In this document: positions 8,832 to 18,295 of the stretch, in pieces
Layout: each line of letters starts with the position of its first letter
How positions within the stretch are numbered: position 1 is the stretch's first letter
From: Salinibacterium sp. NK8237
GTDB taxonomy: Bacteria; Actinomycetota; Actinomycetes; Actinomycetales; Microbacteriaceae
Reading direction: 5' to 3'
DNA length: 64,000 nucleotides
Assembly (NCBI RefSeq): GCF_015864955.1
Contig: NZ_JADYWE010000001.1
Span: 992,001-1,056,000, forward strand
The notes under the pieces: model-generated
What the model saw: only the letters and a program-made list of their open reading frames with translations
Told to the model about the DNA's origin: nothing
Databases searched by the model: none
Program-made: the position numbers and the translations under genes

Positions 8832-10117
8832 AGGTCGTCCCCCTGCACGTCATAAACGGTCGGGCGCAAGCTTTCTGTATTTAATTCGTCGCTGCGATTG
8901 CCGTGCGGCCACTGGATGCAGATTTGCGTTCCCGCACCGGGTATCGATGCGATCGCGGTGCGACCCCCCGCGTTAGCGACACGTTCCACGATCGACACGC
9001 GCACTCCCAAACGTTCTTGAGGCACAGAGTCGAGATCAAAGCCCGCACCAGTATCGGTAATCAGTATCTCGATGCCGTTACCCTCGAGGCCTCGCACTTC
9101 GACGCTGCGTTGAGTGTCGAAACCACCAGCGTGTTGGATGCTGTTCATCATGGCCTGCACCGCCGCAGAGTGCACTGCTTCTGCAGCAACCACGGGAAGC
9201 GAGCGCGCTCCGACGCTGCGAACGGCACACGTGAAGTTGGAGGCCAGCAATTCAGCGGAGGTCACAACACGTTGAGCGAGATCCGTAGCCTGAACGGTCG
9301 AGATATCGTCTGGCGATGTTGCTGCTGCTTCGCGCAAGTGCCCAATGGCGTTGCCTGCCATGACAGCGGAGAGTCGCTCGGCCTGAGGCGTGTAGGCGCG
9401 AGCGGCTGAAATGAGGGTCGTCAGAACGCTATCGTGCACGATCGAATCAACCTGCACGCGTTCAACTTCTGTCGCGTGCTGCCGAACAGCATTCCCGTAA
9501 CGCTGCAGCGCAGTGGCTTGCGCGTTATCGACGTTGGTCGCTGCCTGACGAAGCATCGTAACGATGATCATGATCGCGCTACCGAGGATGAGGGCGTAGA
9601 ACGTTTCGAGCACCGCGAGCTGGAGCGGCGCCCCACCACCGACGGGAAGCGTACGCACGATGAGATACACGAGCGGGGCCGCGAAGAGGTAAATCGTCGC
9701 GAGCACCCTGTTGAAGGCAATCGCTGCCATCGCCGTCGCTACCGTGATGAGGTAGTTCAGCCAGTGGATTCCGCTAAAAACTTCGGCGCCGGGGATGACG
9801 GTGAATGGCCAGCTCAGCAGGGCGAGGAAATAAACAACGGCGAACGTGCCGTGAACGGCGCGCACACAGCGATTGGCGAACGACGCGACAACAACCACGA
9901 TAAGCATTCCGAACAGTGCCGGAACGAAGATAAGTAGCCACCACGGCTGTGCTTCACCCGCCTGGCCCAAGAGCCACGGGAGCGTTTGGGCGCCAAAAAC
10001 CAGACCGATGACGGCAACGGAGCGTGAGATTACCCGCTCAACCTGTTTGCGGCTGATCGGGTTTCGCGGCTGTTTGGCCGTCGGCGCCGGTCGCGCCACA
10101 GCCAGGCTAGTGGCCAT
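8828..10117 (-). CDS. Sensor histidine kinase (HDxVL type) of a LuxR-class two-component system
   Basis: The 429 residues have a polar N-terminus, roughly six membrane helices between residues 30 and 190, then a dimerisation/phospho-acceptor segment with VHDSVLTTL near residue 228, the acceptor motif of NarL-partner kinases. The HATPase domain follows, with AVQAMMNSIQHAG (N box, near 317) and ITDTGAGFDLDSVPQERLGV (G boxes, near 355). It probably phosphorylates the response regulator encoded just upstream, whose gene overlaps it by 11 bases. The input signal is unknown. Confidence 0.88.
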   Translation of the reverse strand: MATSLAVARPAPTAKQPRNPISRKQVERVISRSVAVIGLVFGAQTLPWLLGQAGEAQPWWLLIFVPALFGMLIVVVVASFANRCVRAVHGTFAVVYFLALLSWPFTVIPGAEVFSGIHWLNYLITVATAMAAIAFNRVLATIYLFAAPLVYLIVRTLPVGGGAPLQLAVLETFYALILGSAIMIIVTMLRQAATNVDNAQATALQRYGNAVRQHATEVERVQVDSIVHDSVLTTLISAARAYTPQAERLSAVMAGNAIGHLREAAATSPDDISTVQATDLAQRVVTSAELLASNFTCAVRSVGARSLPVVAAEAVHSAAVQAMMNSIQHAGGFDTQRSVEVRGLEGNGIEILITDTGAGFDLDSVPQERLGVRVSIVERVANAGGRTAIASIPGAGTQICIQWPHGNRSDELNTESLRPTVYDVQGDDL

Positions 10118-10817
10118 CGCCGCCTTCAGAGTCGAGTCCTGGCAGGATGCCGTCTTCGACTGCGCGGCGCAAGAGGTCTACCTTGGTCGGCGCGGGGCGT
10201 CCGACTTCGACGTACTTCACACGGATGCGGTCCAAGTACTCGCGCGCGGTTGAGTAGCCGATTCCGAGCTGCTGTGCTGCGAGCTTGAGCGGGAGACCCG
10301 AGGCGTAGAGGTGCAAGATCTCGCGCTCGCGACGACCAAGCTGTGCTTTGGAGAAGTCTCGGTCGGCATCAATAGCGGTAGCCCACTCAAGGTTGTTGAG
10401 CACCTCGCCGCGGGCGACGGTTGCCGCTGCAGCGAGCACCGTCTTCGTGGCCGATGACTTGGGGATCACTCCGGCAGCACCGGCGGCCAGAGCCTCTCGC
10501 ACGCTGGCGACACGGTCAGCGATGCTGTGCACCAGCACAGCAGAGCCGGTAGCCTGAACGTTTTTGACGTTGTCGGTGACGGTAGAACCGTCGCCAAGCG
10601 AGAGATCAAGCACGACGACATCAACTTCGCGACCGTTGAGGCCTTCCACCAGCTCTTTCACTGTGGCTGCGGCGAGAACGAAGTCGTAGCCTTCGTCGAT
10701 AAAGGCAGCCTTTAGGCCCAATCGCACTGATTCGTGGTCATCGACAACAGCAACAGCAATTTTGCGCTGGGCGCTCTCACTGGGCGTTTCTGTCCCGGAT
10801 GGTTCTGTCTGGGCCAT
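10107..10817 (-). CDS. NarL/FixJ-family response regulator
   Basis: A 236-residue regulator with an N-terminal receiver domain (VAVVDDHESV; phospho-acceptor Asp in VVVLDLSLGDG) and a C-terminal LuxR-type helix-turn-helix (LGRREREILHLYASGLPLKLAAQQLGIGYSTAREYLDRIR). ATG 10817 is chosen because AGGAGG lies about six bases upstream of it; an ORF extension to 10871 lacks this. It is the first gene of the three-gene minus-strand operon ending at 7782 and overlaps the kinase start. Confidence 0.9.
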   Translation of the reverse strand: MAQTEPSGTETPSESAQRKIAVAVVDDHESVRLGLKAAFIDEGYDFVLAAATVKELVEGLNGREVDVVVLDLSLGDGSTVTDNVKNVQATGSAVLVHSIADRVASVREALAAGAAGVIPKSSATKTVLAAAATVARGEVLNNLEWATAIDADRDFSKAQLGRREREILHLYASGLPLKLAAQQLGIGYSTAREYLDRIRVKYVEVGRPAPTKVDLLRRAVEDGILPGLDSEGGDGH

Positions 10818-10899
10818 GTGGCGTCCTCCTGAGTTTCTGTCCCCCATAGTAGTGGGAGAGAGCGCGACCACGCGCCTTTATGACCCCAAACACACTGCG

Positions 10900-12132
10900 C
10901 TATTTACGTGTGAACGCTCCCACAGCCTCCACATGGTGAGTGTGGGGGAAGAGATCGAACGCCCGCACGGTAGAGAGCTCGTAGCCGCGCTCGGCGAAGA
11001 AGGCGACATCCCGCGCAAAGGCAACGGGGTCGCACGCCACGTAGACGATCTGCGCGGGGCGCGCCTTGGCAACAAGGTCAACAACTTCTCGCCCTGCGCC
11101 CGAACGCGGAGGGTCAAGAATGATCGTTGAACGCTCTAGCCGGTCGCGCTCAACAGCTGTCGCTTCCTTCAAGTGCTGGCGCAACCAACGGTCGACGCGG
11201 CCAGTTTCGGCATGGGCGCCTAACCAGTCCGAGAGGTTATTGGCGGCGTGGTCGGTGGCCGACGATTCCGCTTCCACCGTGGTGATCTTGGTTGATGGGC
11301 CAAACTTGTCCCCCACCGCGGCAGCGAAGAGTCCTACGCCACCATAAAGATCCAAGTTGGATGCCGCTGGGTCGAACAGCGCGGGATCGATGGCATCTTG
11401 CACAGCAGAAGTCAGCATCGCGGCGGCGCCGTGGTGCACTTGCCAGAATCCGGAATCGAGCAACGTGAAATCGCGCTCCCCCACAGTTTCGGTAATGACT
11501 TGCGGCTTCTGCTTGCCCATAATCAGGCGAACGCCGCCCGAGCTGGGGTTGAGGATGTCCACCCGCTCGAACCCATCGAAGTTTTCGCCGAGCGGTGCTC
11601 CGGCAGAAAGTTCGGGCGTTGCCAATGGCAGGTCAGCGACAGAGATAACGCGGTGGGAACGAGCCGCGAACGGACCGACATTGCCGTGTTCGTCAACGTG
11701 CAGGCTGACGCGGGTGCGCCATCCGAGTCCCTTGCGTTCATCGTCACCCGGGACTGCTTCGACGACAGGAGCGAGCGAGACTTTTGCCATGCGCTCGAGT
11801 GATTCGTTGAGGATCTGTGCCTTAAGCACACGCTGATGACCGAGCTCGATGTGGCCAAACTCGGCGCCGCCGGCGCGATTGTCGGGGTCGCGGTCAACAC
11901 TCGCGGCTGACCACACATGCTCTTGGCGGTGCTCACTCGGTGTGATGACCTTCACCGTTTCGGCGCGCCAGAACGACTTCTTGTTGTCGTCGGTAATGCG
12001 CGCTTGCACGCGTTCACCCGGGATCGCGTCGGAGACGAAAACGACACGACCATCGTGCCGCGCCACACTGACACCCCCGTGCGCAATGTTGGTAACGTCT
12101 ACTTCGATCATTCGGCCAAGCAATTCACCCAT
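10900..12132 (-). CDS. TrmA/RlmD-type RNA (uracil-5-)-methyltransferase with TRAM domain
   Basis: The 410 residues start with a TRAM RNA-binding domain (about residues 5-65, containing AHGGVSVARHDGRVVFVSDAIPGE) and continue into a class I SAM-dependent methyltransferase. Motif I is LDLYGGVGLFAAAVG near residue 263, motif IV is IILDPPRSGAGR near 338, and the catalytic cysteine sits in VYVACDP near 367. These enzymes methylate U in tRNA or 23S rRNA; the target cannot be told from sequence. The Fe-S cysteine cluster of RlmD is not apparent. It is divergent from maf with only 21 bases between starts. Confidence 0.88.
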   Translation of the reverse strand: MGELLGRMIEVDVTNIAHGGVSVARHDGRVVFVSDAIPGERVQARITDDNKKSFWRAETVKVITPSEHRQEHVWSAASVDRDPDNRAGGAEFGHIELGHQRVLKAQILNESLERMAKVSLAPVVEAVPGDDERKGLGWRTRVSLHVDEHGNVGPFAARSHRVISVADLPLATPELSAGAPLGENFDGFERVDILNPSSGGVRLIMGKQKPQVITETVGERDFTLLDSGFWQVHHGAAAMLTSAVQDAIDPALFDPAASNLDLYGGVGLFAAAVGDKFGPSTKITTVEAESSATDHAANNLSDWLGAHAETGRVDRWLRQHLKEATAVERDRLERSTIILDPPRSGAGREVVDLVAKARPAQIVYVACDPVAFARDVAFFAERGYELSTVRAFDLFPHTHHVEAVGAFTRK

Positions 12133-12153
12133 CCCTTGAGCATAGGAGCCTTT

Positions 12154-12798
12154 GTGCGCCTTTATCTTGCTTCGACCTCTCCCGCGCGTCTGGCAACGCT
12201 GCGCGCGGCTGGCGTCGACCCCGTACTTTTAGCCTCTGGCGTTGACGAAGACGCGGTAGCTGCCGCCGCTCCTGGTCCCCTTGACGGCCCCGCACTTGTT
12301 GAGTTGTTGGCGCGCGCAAAGGCTGAAGCCGTTGTCGGCGCGCTCGTCAACGGTGGCCCCATCGACGGCTTCATTCTTGGCGGAGATTCCGCGTTCGAAT
12401 TGGATGGCGAATTATTCGGAAAACCACACGAACCTGAGATCGCGCGGCAGCGCTGGCTCGCCCAACGGGGTCGCACCGGGGTATTGCACTCTGGTCACTG
12501 GCTCATTGACCACCGCGGCGGCGAAGTGCGAGGAGCTACGGGTGCCGTGTCGAGCGCCAGCGTACGTTTCGCCTCCAACATCACAGATTCTGAAATTGAT
12601 GCGTACGTCGCCACGGGCGAACCCTTGAAAGTTGCGGGCTCGTTCACCATCGACAGTCTCGGGGCGGCTTTTATCGAGAGCATCGAAGGCGATCCGCACG
12701 CTGTAGTGGGGCTTTCGGTGTCGCTGGTGCGCCAGCTCATGCGCGAGTTCAACGCGGAGTGGACTGATCTCTGGAACATTGATCGGCCCACTCTGTAG
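12154..12798 (+). CDS. maf: Maf family nucleotide pyrophosphatase
   Basis: Maf proteins hydrolyse non-canonical or modified nucleoside triphosphates. The 214 residues begin VRLYLASTSPARLATLRAAG, matching the family N-terminus (LASxSPxR), and include the catalytic region LGGDSAFELDGELFGKP and the conserved GSFTIDSLGAAFIESIEGD loop near the C-terminus. GTG 12154 is chosen because it directly precedes the conserved N-terminus and has ATAGGAG about five bases upstream. Maf lies just upstream of the biotin carboxylase gene on the same strand. Confidence 0.9.
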   Translation: MRLYLASTSPARLATLRAAGVDPVLLASGVDEDAVAAAAPGPLDGPALVELLARAKAEAVVGALVNGGPIDGFILGGDSAFELDGELFGKPHEPEIARQRWLAQRGRTGVLHSGHWLIDHRGGEVRGATGAVSSASVRFASNITDSEIDAYVATGEPLKVAGSFTIDSLGAAFIESIEGDPHAVVGLSVSLVRQLMREFNAEWTDLWNIDRPTL

Positions 12799-12876
12799 GC
12801 ATTCACAGTGCTTGCCCTATTTTTTTGTGCGCTTCAGCCCAAGGCTTCGGCCGTCATCCCCATAAGCTAGGTCACT

Positions 12877-14631
12877 ATGGCTCGTATTACGAAGGTACTC
12901 ATCGCCAACCGCGGAGAGATCGCCGTTCGCGTTATCCGCGCGGCTAAAGACAGTGGCATCGGTTCTGTGGCGGTCTACGCCGACCAGGATCGGGATGCCC
13001 GGCACGTGAAGCTCGCTGACGAGGCGTATGCCCTCGACGGCTCGACGAGTGCTGAGACATATCTCGTGATCGACAAGATCCTGTCGATCGCTCGCCGCTC
13101 TGGTGCTGACGCCATTCACCCCGGCTATGGATTCTTGGCCGAGAACGCCGAGTTTGCGCGCGCCGTCATCGATGCCGGCATCATCTGGATTGGCCCATCG
13201 CCTGAAGCAATCGAAAAGCTCGGTGACAAGGTGTCAGCCCGCCACATCGCGGAGAAGGTCGGCGCGCCGCTCGCTCCCGGAACGCTCAACCCGGTATCGG
13301 GCGCAGCTGAGGTTCTCGACTTCGTTGATCTTCACGGTCTTCCCGTTGCCATCAAGGCAGCATTCGGTGGTGGTGGCCGTGGCCTCAAGGTTGCACGCAC
13401 TCGCGAAGAGATCCCCGAGCTGTTCGATTCCGCCACTCGTGAGGCTGTTGCCGCGTTCGGTCGCGGCGAATGCTTCGTCGAGAAGTACCTCGACCAGCCC
13501 CGCCACGTTGAAACTCAGTGTCTTGCGGATGCTCACGGCAACGTCGTCGTGATCTCCACCCGCGACTGCTCGCTGCAGCGTCGCCACCAGAAGCTTGTGG
13601 AAGAAGCACCGGCCCCGTTCCTCAGCGACGAGCAGAACAAAGAGCTCTACGAGTCGTCGAAAGCCATCTTGCGCGAGGTCGGCTACCTCGGTGCCGGCAC
13701 GTGTGAATTCTTGGTTGCCAAGGACGGCACGATTTCGTTCCTCGAAGTGAACACTCGCCTGCAGGTTGAACACCCCGTTTCTGAAGAAGTCACCGGCATC
13801 GACCTCGTTCGTGAGCAGTTCCGCATCGCCGAGGGCGGCGTGCTTGACTACGACGACCCCATCCCGCGCGGCCACTCGTTCGAGTTCCGCATCAACGGTG
13901 AAGATGCCGGGCTCAACTTCATGCCCTCCCCCGGCCCTGTGCACGTTCTGCGCATGCCTGGCGGCCCCGGCATCCGCGTTGATAGCGGTGTCACGACCGG
14001 CGACGAGATCAGCGGCGCCTTTGACTCGCTGCTCGCCAAGCTCATCGTTACCGGTTCCAGCCGCGAGGATGCTCTTGAGCGTTCGCGTCGCGCCCTCGAC
14101 GAGTTCGAGGTTGCTGGTCTTCCCACCGTTCTTCCGTTCCACCGCAAGATCGTTCGCGATCCTGCCTTCACGAGCGAACCGTTCAGCATTTACACACGCT
14201 GGATCGAAACCGACTTCGACAACGACATTGAGCCGTGGACCGGATCACTGGCCGACGAGACGCCCGTGGTAGCCCGCCACAACGTGGTCGTTGAGGTCAA
14301 CGGCAAGCGCGTCGAAGTGAATCTGCCCTCGAAGCTCGTGCCAAGCACGTCGACCGGAGCAACCCTCTCTGCCGCTCCGAAGCGTCGGGCAGCATCCAGC
14401 GTCAACACCATCACCGGTGACTCGGTGAAAGCACCGATGCAGGCAACGATCGTTAAGGTTGCGGTCGCCGAGGGCGACAAGGTCGTCAAGGGCGACCTCA
14501 TTCTCGTGCTTGAGGCAATGAAGATGGAGCAGCCGCTGGTTGCCCACAAGGACGGCGTTGTTACCACGATGAACGCGTCCGTCGGCCTTACGGTGTCGTC
14601 AGGTCATTTGCTTCTGAATATCGCCGACTAG
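12877..14631 (+). CDS. accA: Acetyl/propionyl-CoA carboxylase alpha subunit (biotin carboxylase plus BCCP)
   Basis: The 584-residue fusion supplies carboxybiotin to the AccD subunit. Residues 1-450 form the biotin carboxylase: the N-terminal [34 protein letters not shown], the glycine-rich ATP-grasp loop [13 protein letters not shown] near residue 165, and the [20 protein letters not shown] metal site near 290. After a linker, residues 515-584 are the biotinyl domain with [11 protein letters not shown], whose lysine is the BirA target. It is separated from accD-accE by about 6 kb. A strong hairpin follows 27 bases after the stop. Confidence 0.95.
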   Translation: MARITKVLIANRGEIAVRVIRAAKDSGIGSVAVYADQDRDARHVKLADEAYALDGSTSAETYLVIDKILSIARRSGADAIHPGYGFLAENAEFARAVIDAGIIWIGPSPEAIEKLGDKVSARHIAEKVGAPLAPGTLNPVSGAAEVLDFVDLHGLPVAIKAAFGGGGRGLKVARTREEIPELFDSATREAVAAFGRGECFVEKYLDQPRHVETQCLADAHGNVVVISTRDCSLQRRHQKLVEEAPAPFLSDEQNKELYESSKAILREVGYLGAGTCEFLVAKDGTISFLEVNTRLQVEHPVSEEVTGIDLVREQFRIAEGGVLDYDDPIPRGHSFEFRINGEDAGLNFMPSPGPVHVLRMPGGPGIRVDSGVTTGDEISGAFDSLLAKLIVTGSSREDALERSRRALDEFEVAGLPTVLPFHRKIVRDPAFTSEPFSIYTRWIETDFDNDIEPWTGSLADETPVVARHNVVVEVNGKRVEVNLPSKLVPSTSTGATLSAAPKRRAASSVNTITGDSVKAPMQATIVKVAVAEGDKVVKGDLILVLEAMKMEQPLVAHKDGVVTTMNASVGLTVSSGHLLLNIAD

Positions 14632-14657
14632 ACCACGGCGGACCTTACAACGCAAAG

Positions 14658-14698
14658 AAGGCCGCACCGCCCGTCATGACGACAGGCTGTGCGGCCTT
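14658..14698. terminator. Bidirectional hairpin terminator between accA and tRNA-Ala
   Basis: AAGGCCGCAC at 14658-14667 pairs perfectly with GTGCGGCCTT at 14689-14698, followed on the plus strand by TA and on the minus strand by CTTTGCG. It can serve both the carboxylase transcript and the convergent tRNA-Ala. Confidence 0.7.
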
Positions 14699-14704
14699 TA
14701 CAGT

Positions 14705-14780
14705 TGGTGGACCCTAGGAGATTTGAACTCCTGACCTCCTCGATGCGAACGAGGCGCGCTACCAACTGCGCCAAGGGCCC
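14705..14780 (-). tRNA. tRNA-Ala (anticodon CGC), CCA encoded
   Basis: The reverse complement folds into a full cloverleaf. The acceptor GGGCCCT pairs with AGGGTCC and contains the G3-U70 alanine identity pair. The D-arm region is GCGCAGTTGGTAGCGC, the anticodon stem is CCTCG/CGAGG around loop TTCGCAT (anticodon CGC), and the T arm is AGGAG/CTCCT around TTCAAAT. The discriminator is A, and CCA is genomically encoded at 14707-14705. Confidence 0.95.
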
Positions 14781-14857
14781 GTACTGCAGCACTAACGATA
14801 TCACTCAGGAAACAGCATTCGACATTTGACTTCACGCGCTGCGGTACGCCGCGAGGG

Positions 14858-15712
14858 TTACGGCATCAATCCGAGCTTTCGCGCGGTCGAGACTGCCGTA
14901 AAACGTGACGATGCATCGAGCTTCTTCATGGCGCTACCGAGGTATCCCTTCACCGTTTGCTCGGTGAGCGAGAGGAGCGCAGCCGTTCGAGCGTTGCTGT
15001 AACCAAGCGCAACGCACGAGAGAACATCCGTCTCTCGTGGCGAAAGTTGCACCGTTGCTCGGGCCAACGCATCGTCGCCACCGCGGCACACCGCTTGCGA
15101 AAGCTCTCGCCCGATATCGCGGAGCTTCTGCCTCACATCACGGTCCGACACCGTGGCCGCAAGCTGGCGAAGTTGCGCAAATTGTTCCCTCAAGTGCTCC
15201 TGGGCGACGGGCGACAATCCCCCACGCTGATTCGACCGCAGCGCCACCATTCGACGGGTCACCTCATCCCGAATGGCGAGCTCGTTTCCTAGTGCGGCAG
15301 CGATCGCCACCGCCGGTCGAGCCGCTGCCGTATCCGGCTCGACGAGAGAGTGTGATCCGGCATAAATCAACCCGCGCAGTGTTCCTCCGGCAATGATCGG
15401 AATCGCCAAAAGCGAGACAACTCCTTCGCCCAACACAGCGCCGTCATAGTCGTGAGTGATGTCAGCAGAGTGCTCGTAGTCGCGCGTAAATCGCGGACTG
15501 CGTTGCGCCATAGCCAACCCGCCAAGCCCACGCTCTCGCCGCACCTTGAGCCCATCGAGGTTGCCCGTGCGGGCGCCGCTAAAGGCACTAACGGTGAGCT
15601 CTATGCCCGAGGTGAGACCGCCAAACGACAGGCTGAAACCCGTGCTCGCGGCGATCTCGCGAGTGGCCTGTTGGATCAATTCAAAGTCACTTGGTTCAGA
15701 CATCTGCGTCAT
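14858..15712 (-). CDS. GAF domain LuxR-type transcriptional regulator
   Basis: The 284 residues have an N-terminal GAF-like domain (about 10-160, with GLTSGIELTVSAF and VSLLAIPIIAGGTLRGLIYAGS), a helical linker, and a C-terminal LuxR helix-turn-helix (LSPRETDVLSCVALGYSNARTAALLSLTEQTVKGYLGSAMKKL). It is divergent from the acyl-CoA synthetase, DUF485 and acetate symporter genes, a position that suggests it controls short-chain acid uptake and activation; that is inference from context. The start could be MTQM or the following MSEP. Confidence 0.88.
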   Translation of the reverse strand: MTQMSEPSDFELIQQATREIAASTGFSLSFGGLTSGIELTVSAFSGARTGNLDGLKVRRERGLGGLAMAQRSPRFTRDYEHSADITHDYDGAVLGEGVVSLLAIPIIAGGTLRGLIYAGSHSLVEPDTAAARPAVAIAAALGNELAIRDEVTRRMVALRSNQRGGLSPVAQEHLREQFAQLRQLAATVSDRDVRQKLRDIGRELSQAVCRGGDDALARATVQLSPRETDVLSCVALGYSNARTAALLSLTEQTVKGYLGSAMKKLDASSRFTAVSTARKLGLMP

Positions 15713-15831
15713 TGCGGATTCCCAACTTTCGGGGGTATTACGTGCGGTACGCCCCTCCGTAATCTGAGGCTAGCACGGGATTCTTCCGCCCCCACTGAGA
15801 ATCCACATCAAGCATTTCAAAGGAGAAATTG

Positions 15832-17838
15832 ATGTCAGATGCCCCTTCGCTAGAGCGAGTCTCCGCTCACAACACGGCCGCACGCTTGCGTAAGCAGAGC
15901 GGTACCTTCGCCGAAATTCAGAACCAGGCCACCCACGATCCCCATGGGTTCTGGCTTGAGCAAGCAGCGCGCATTGAGTGGATCACCCCACCGACGCTGT
16001 CCTCCCCCTCACCGGCCCACGAGCTCGGAACAGCGCAAGGCTGCTGGTTCGCCGACGGAACACTCAACATAAGCGTCAACGCCCTCGACCGGCACGTCGC
16101 CGCCGGCCGAGGAAACAACCCCGCCCTCATCACTGACTCCGCGATGACGGGTGAGCAAAAAACTCTCACCTATGCCGAGCTGCTCGAACGCGTTCGCAAA
16201 TTTGCCGGCGCACTTCACGAACTCGGAGTCGGTGCTGGCGATCGCGTCTTGATCTACCTCCCGATGATTTCTGAGGCCGTAGTGGCGATGCTCGCGTGTG
16301 CCCGCATCGGCGCCATACACTCCGTCGTGTTTGGAGGGTTCGCCGCCAATGAACTGGCCGTGCGGATCAACGACGCCACGCCATCCGTGATCGTGACGGC
16401 GACCGGTGGCCTCGAGCCGTCACGCCAGGTGGAATACCTGCCGATCGTGCATCAGGCCATTGCCTTGAGCACCGGCAGCGTGCGCTATGTCGTGGTCAAA
16501 GACCGTCCGCAGATCAATGGCGATATCGCCGAGTACGCCACCGGCGCCACGAGCGGCGGCTCGCTCGACGTCGCTTGGCTCGATTGGGATGACCTCGAAG
16601 CTGCCGCTCTCCCTGCCGACGCCGTGGAGATGCACGCCAACGACCCGCTCTACATTCTCTACACCTCAGGCACAACCGGAAGCCCCAAGGGTGTCGTGCG
16701 GGACACCGGCGGTTATGCCGTCGCTCTGGAGTGGGCCATGACTCATATCTACGGTGTGGGAAACGACAGCACCATCTTCACCGCATCGGATGTCGGCTGG
16801 GTCGTTGGTCATTCCTTTATCGTCTATGGTCCGCTGCTGGCCGGTGCGGCCACCGTGCTGTACGAAGGAAAGCCCATTGGCACCCCCGACGCCGGAACGT
16901 TCTGGCGCATCATCCAGGACTACGCGGTTGATGTGCTGTACACGGCACCGACCGCGCTGCGCGCGATCCGCCGAGAGGACCCCGCGCTCGACGAGCTGAG
17001 CAGATACGACACCTCCAGCCTGCAAGCGGTGTATCTCGCCGGCGAGCGCCTTGATACCGAGACCTGGCACTGGGCCAATGACGGCATCCGCGTTCCCATC
17101 ATCGACCACTGGTGGCAGACCGAAACAGGGTGGCCAATCTGTGCCAATCCGCGCGGTGTGCAGCAACTGCCCTCGAAGGCTGGTTCAACGGGAGTGCCGA
17201 TGCCGGGCTTCCTCCCCCGCATCCTCGATGCGGATGGCAACGATGTGACGAAGCCGGGCACCGAGGGAAACATCGCCATCCAGTTGCCGCTTCCTCCTGG
17301 TGCCCTCATCGGACTCTGGGGAAGCCCGGAACGGTTCGCCACTTCGTACCTTGAGGAGTTTCCGGGGTACTACGCCACCGGTGATGCCGGTTACTTCGAT
17401 GACGACGGCTACCTTTTCGTGATGGGGCGCACCGATGACGTGATCAACGTCGCGGGGCACCGCCTCTCGACAGGGTCGCTCGAAGAAGTGATTTCTCAGC
17501 ATCCCGATGTGGCCGAATGCGCTGTTCTCGGACTGCACGATGAGCTCAAAGGCCAGCGCGCTGCAGGGTTCATCACGATGAAGCACGGCCGCAATCGCCT
17601 TGAGCATGATCTCGCCATCGAACTTGTCGCGCTCGTGCGCGAGGTGATCGGCCCGGTCGCTGCCTTCCGAGACGTCATGGTCGTTGAGCGTCTGCCCAAG
17701 ACGCGCTCGGGCAAGATCCTCCGCAAAACGATTCGTCAGATCTTCGATGGCGAAGAGGTTCGCATCCCTCCCACAATCGAAGACGTCACGGTGCTCGATG
17801 CGCTCTACACCGCTGCCGGACGCACTCGCTCGCAGTAG
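15832..17838 (+). CDS. Acyl-CoA synthetase of the acetyl/propionyl-CoA synthetase family
   Basis: The enzyme activates a short-chain carboxylic acid through an acyl-adenylate and transfers it to CoA. The 668 residues contain the AMP-binding signature YTSGTTGSPKGVVRDTGGYA near residue 285 (the VVRDxGG form is typical of PrpE), WWQTETGWPICANP near 430, DDGYLFVMGRTDDVINVAGHRLSTG near 530, and the acetylation-site lysine in KTRSGKILRKTIR near 630. ATG 15832 is chosen because AGGAG lies about six bases upstream. Propionate is the more likely substrate by motif, acetate by its neighbour, the acetate symporter gene. Confidence 0.9.
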   Translation: MSDAPSLERVSAHNTAARLRKQSGTFAEIQNQATHDPHGFWLEQAARIEWITPPTLSSPSPAHELGTAQGCWFADGTLNISVNALDRHVAAGRGNNPALITDSAMTGEQKTLTYAELLERVRKFAGALHELGVGAGDRVLIYLPMISEAVVAMLACARIGAIHSVVFGGFAANELAVRINDATPSVIVTATGGLEPSRQVEYLPIVHQAIALSTGSVRYVVVKDRPQINGDIAEYATGATSGGSLDVAWLDWDDLEAAALPADAVEMHANDPLYILYTSGTTGSPKGVVRDTGGYAVALEWAMTHIYGVGNDSTIFTASDVGWVVGHSFIVYGPLLAGAATVLYEGKPIGTPDAGTFWRIIQDYAVDVLYTAPTALRAIRREDPALDELSRYDTSSLQAVYLAGERLDTETWHWANDGIRVPIIDHWWQTETGWPICANPRGVQQLPSKAGSTGVPMPGFLPRILDADGNDVTKPGTEGNIAIQLPLPPGALIGLWGSPERFATSYLEEFPGYYATGDAGYFDDDGYLFVMGRTDDVINVAGHRLSTGSLEEVISQHPDVAECAVLGLHDELKGQRAAGFITMKHGRNRLEHDLAIELVALVREVIGPVAAFRDVMVVERLPKTRSGKILRKTIRQIFDGEEVRIPPTIEDVTVLDALYTAAGRTRSQ

Positions 17839-17902
17839 TTCCCGCTTCACGATTCCCCACCATCCGTTCCCCTCTCAATTGTTTGTGGCAAGGAGGCCCC
17901 AA

Positions 17903-18295
17903 ATGTCTGACGAAAGTTCCCCCATTAAAAATGCGATGTCCCCACCCGGCGAGCCCAGCGATGCGCCGAGCGTGCGTGCCGGGCTCATCTATCAAGATGA
18001 AGAGAAGGAGCCGGCGTTTATCGAACTCAAACGGCGACACCGCTCGTTTGTGTTTCCGCTCACGGTGTTCTTCTTGGTCTGGTATTTCGCCTACGTGATT
18101 TTGGCGGCCTACGCCCATGACTTCATGGCCACGCCCGTCTTCGGCGTCATCAATGTCGGGCTACTGCTCGGTTTCGGCCAATTCATCAGCACGTTCGTGA
18201 TCACCATGATGTACGTGTCATTCGCTAACCGGCGGCTGGATCCGCTCGCCGCCCAAATCAGAGCAGATCTCGCCGCAAAGGAGTCAGCACTATGA
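17903..18295 (+). CDS. DUF485 membrane protein (symporter partner)
   Basis: The 130-residue protein has a polar N-terminal half and two membrane helices (about residues 53-73 and 85-108) containing VFPLTVFFLVWYFAYVILAAYAHDFM, the DUF485 signature. DUF485 genes almost always precede SSS-family acetate symporters, as here; the product is thought to assist the transporter. The start at 17903 has AAGGAGG seven bases upstream. Its stop overlaps the symporter start by four bases (ATGA). Confidence 0.92.
   Translation: MSDESSPIKNAMSPPGEPSDAPSVRAGLIYQDEEKEPAFIELKRRHRSFVFPLTVFFLVWYFAYVILAAYAHDFMATPVFGVINVGLLLGFGQFISTFVITMMYVSFANRRLDPLAAQIRADLAAKESAL

Noticed and set aside
13234..14142. 302-codon minus-strand open frame
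   Set aside because: Antisense to the biotin carboxylase domain; explained by codon bias in a strongly conserved gene.
15720..15830. Defined operator between the LuxR regulator and synthetase genes
   Set aside because: An imperfect GC-rich dyad is visible near 15733-15757, but arms match poorly and no consensus for the regulator is known, so I do not list it.
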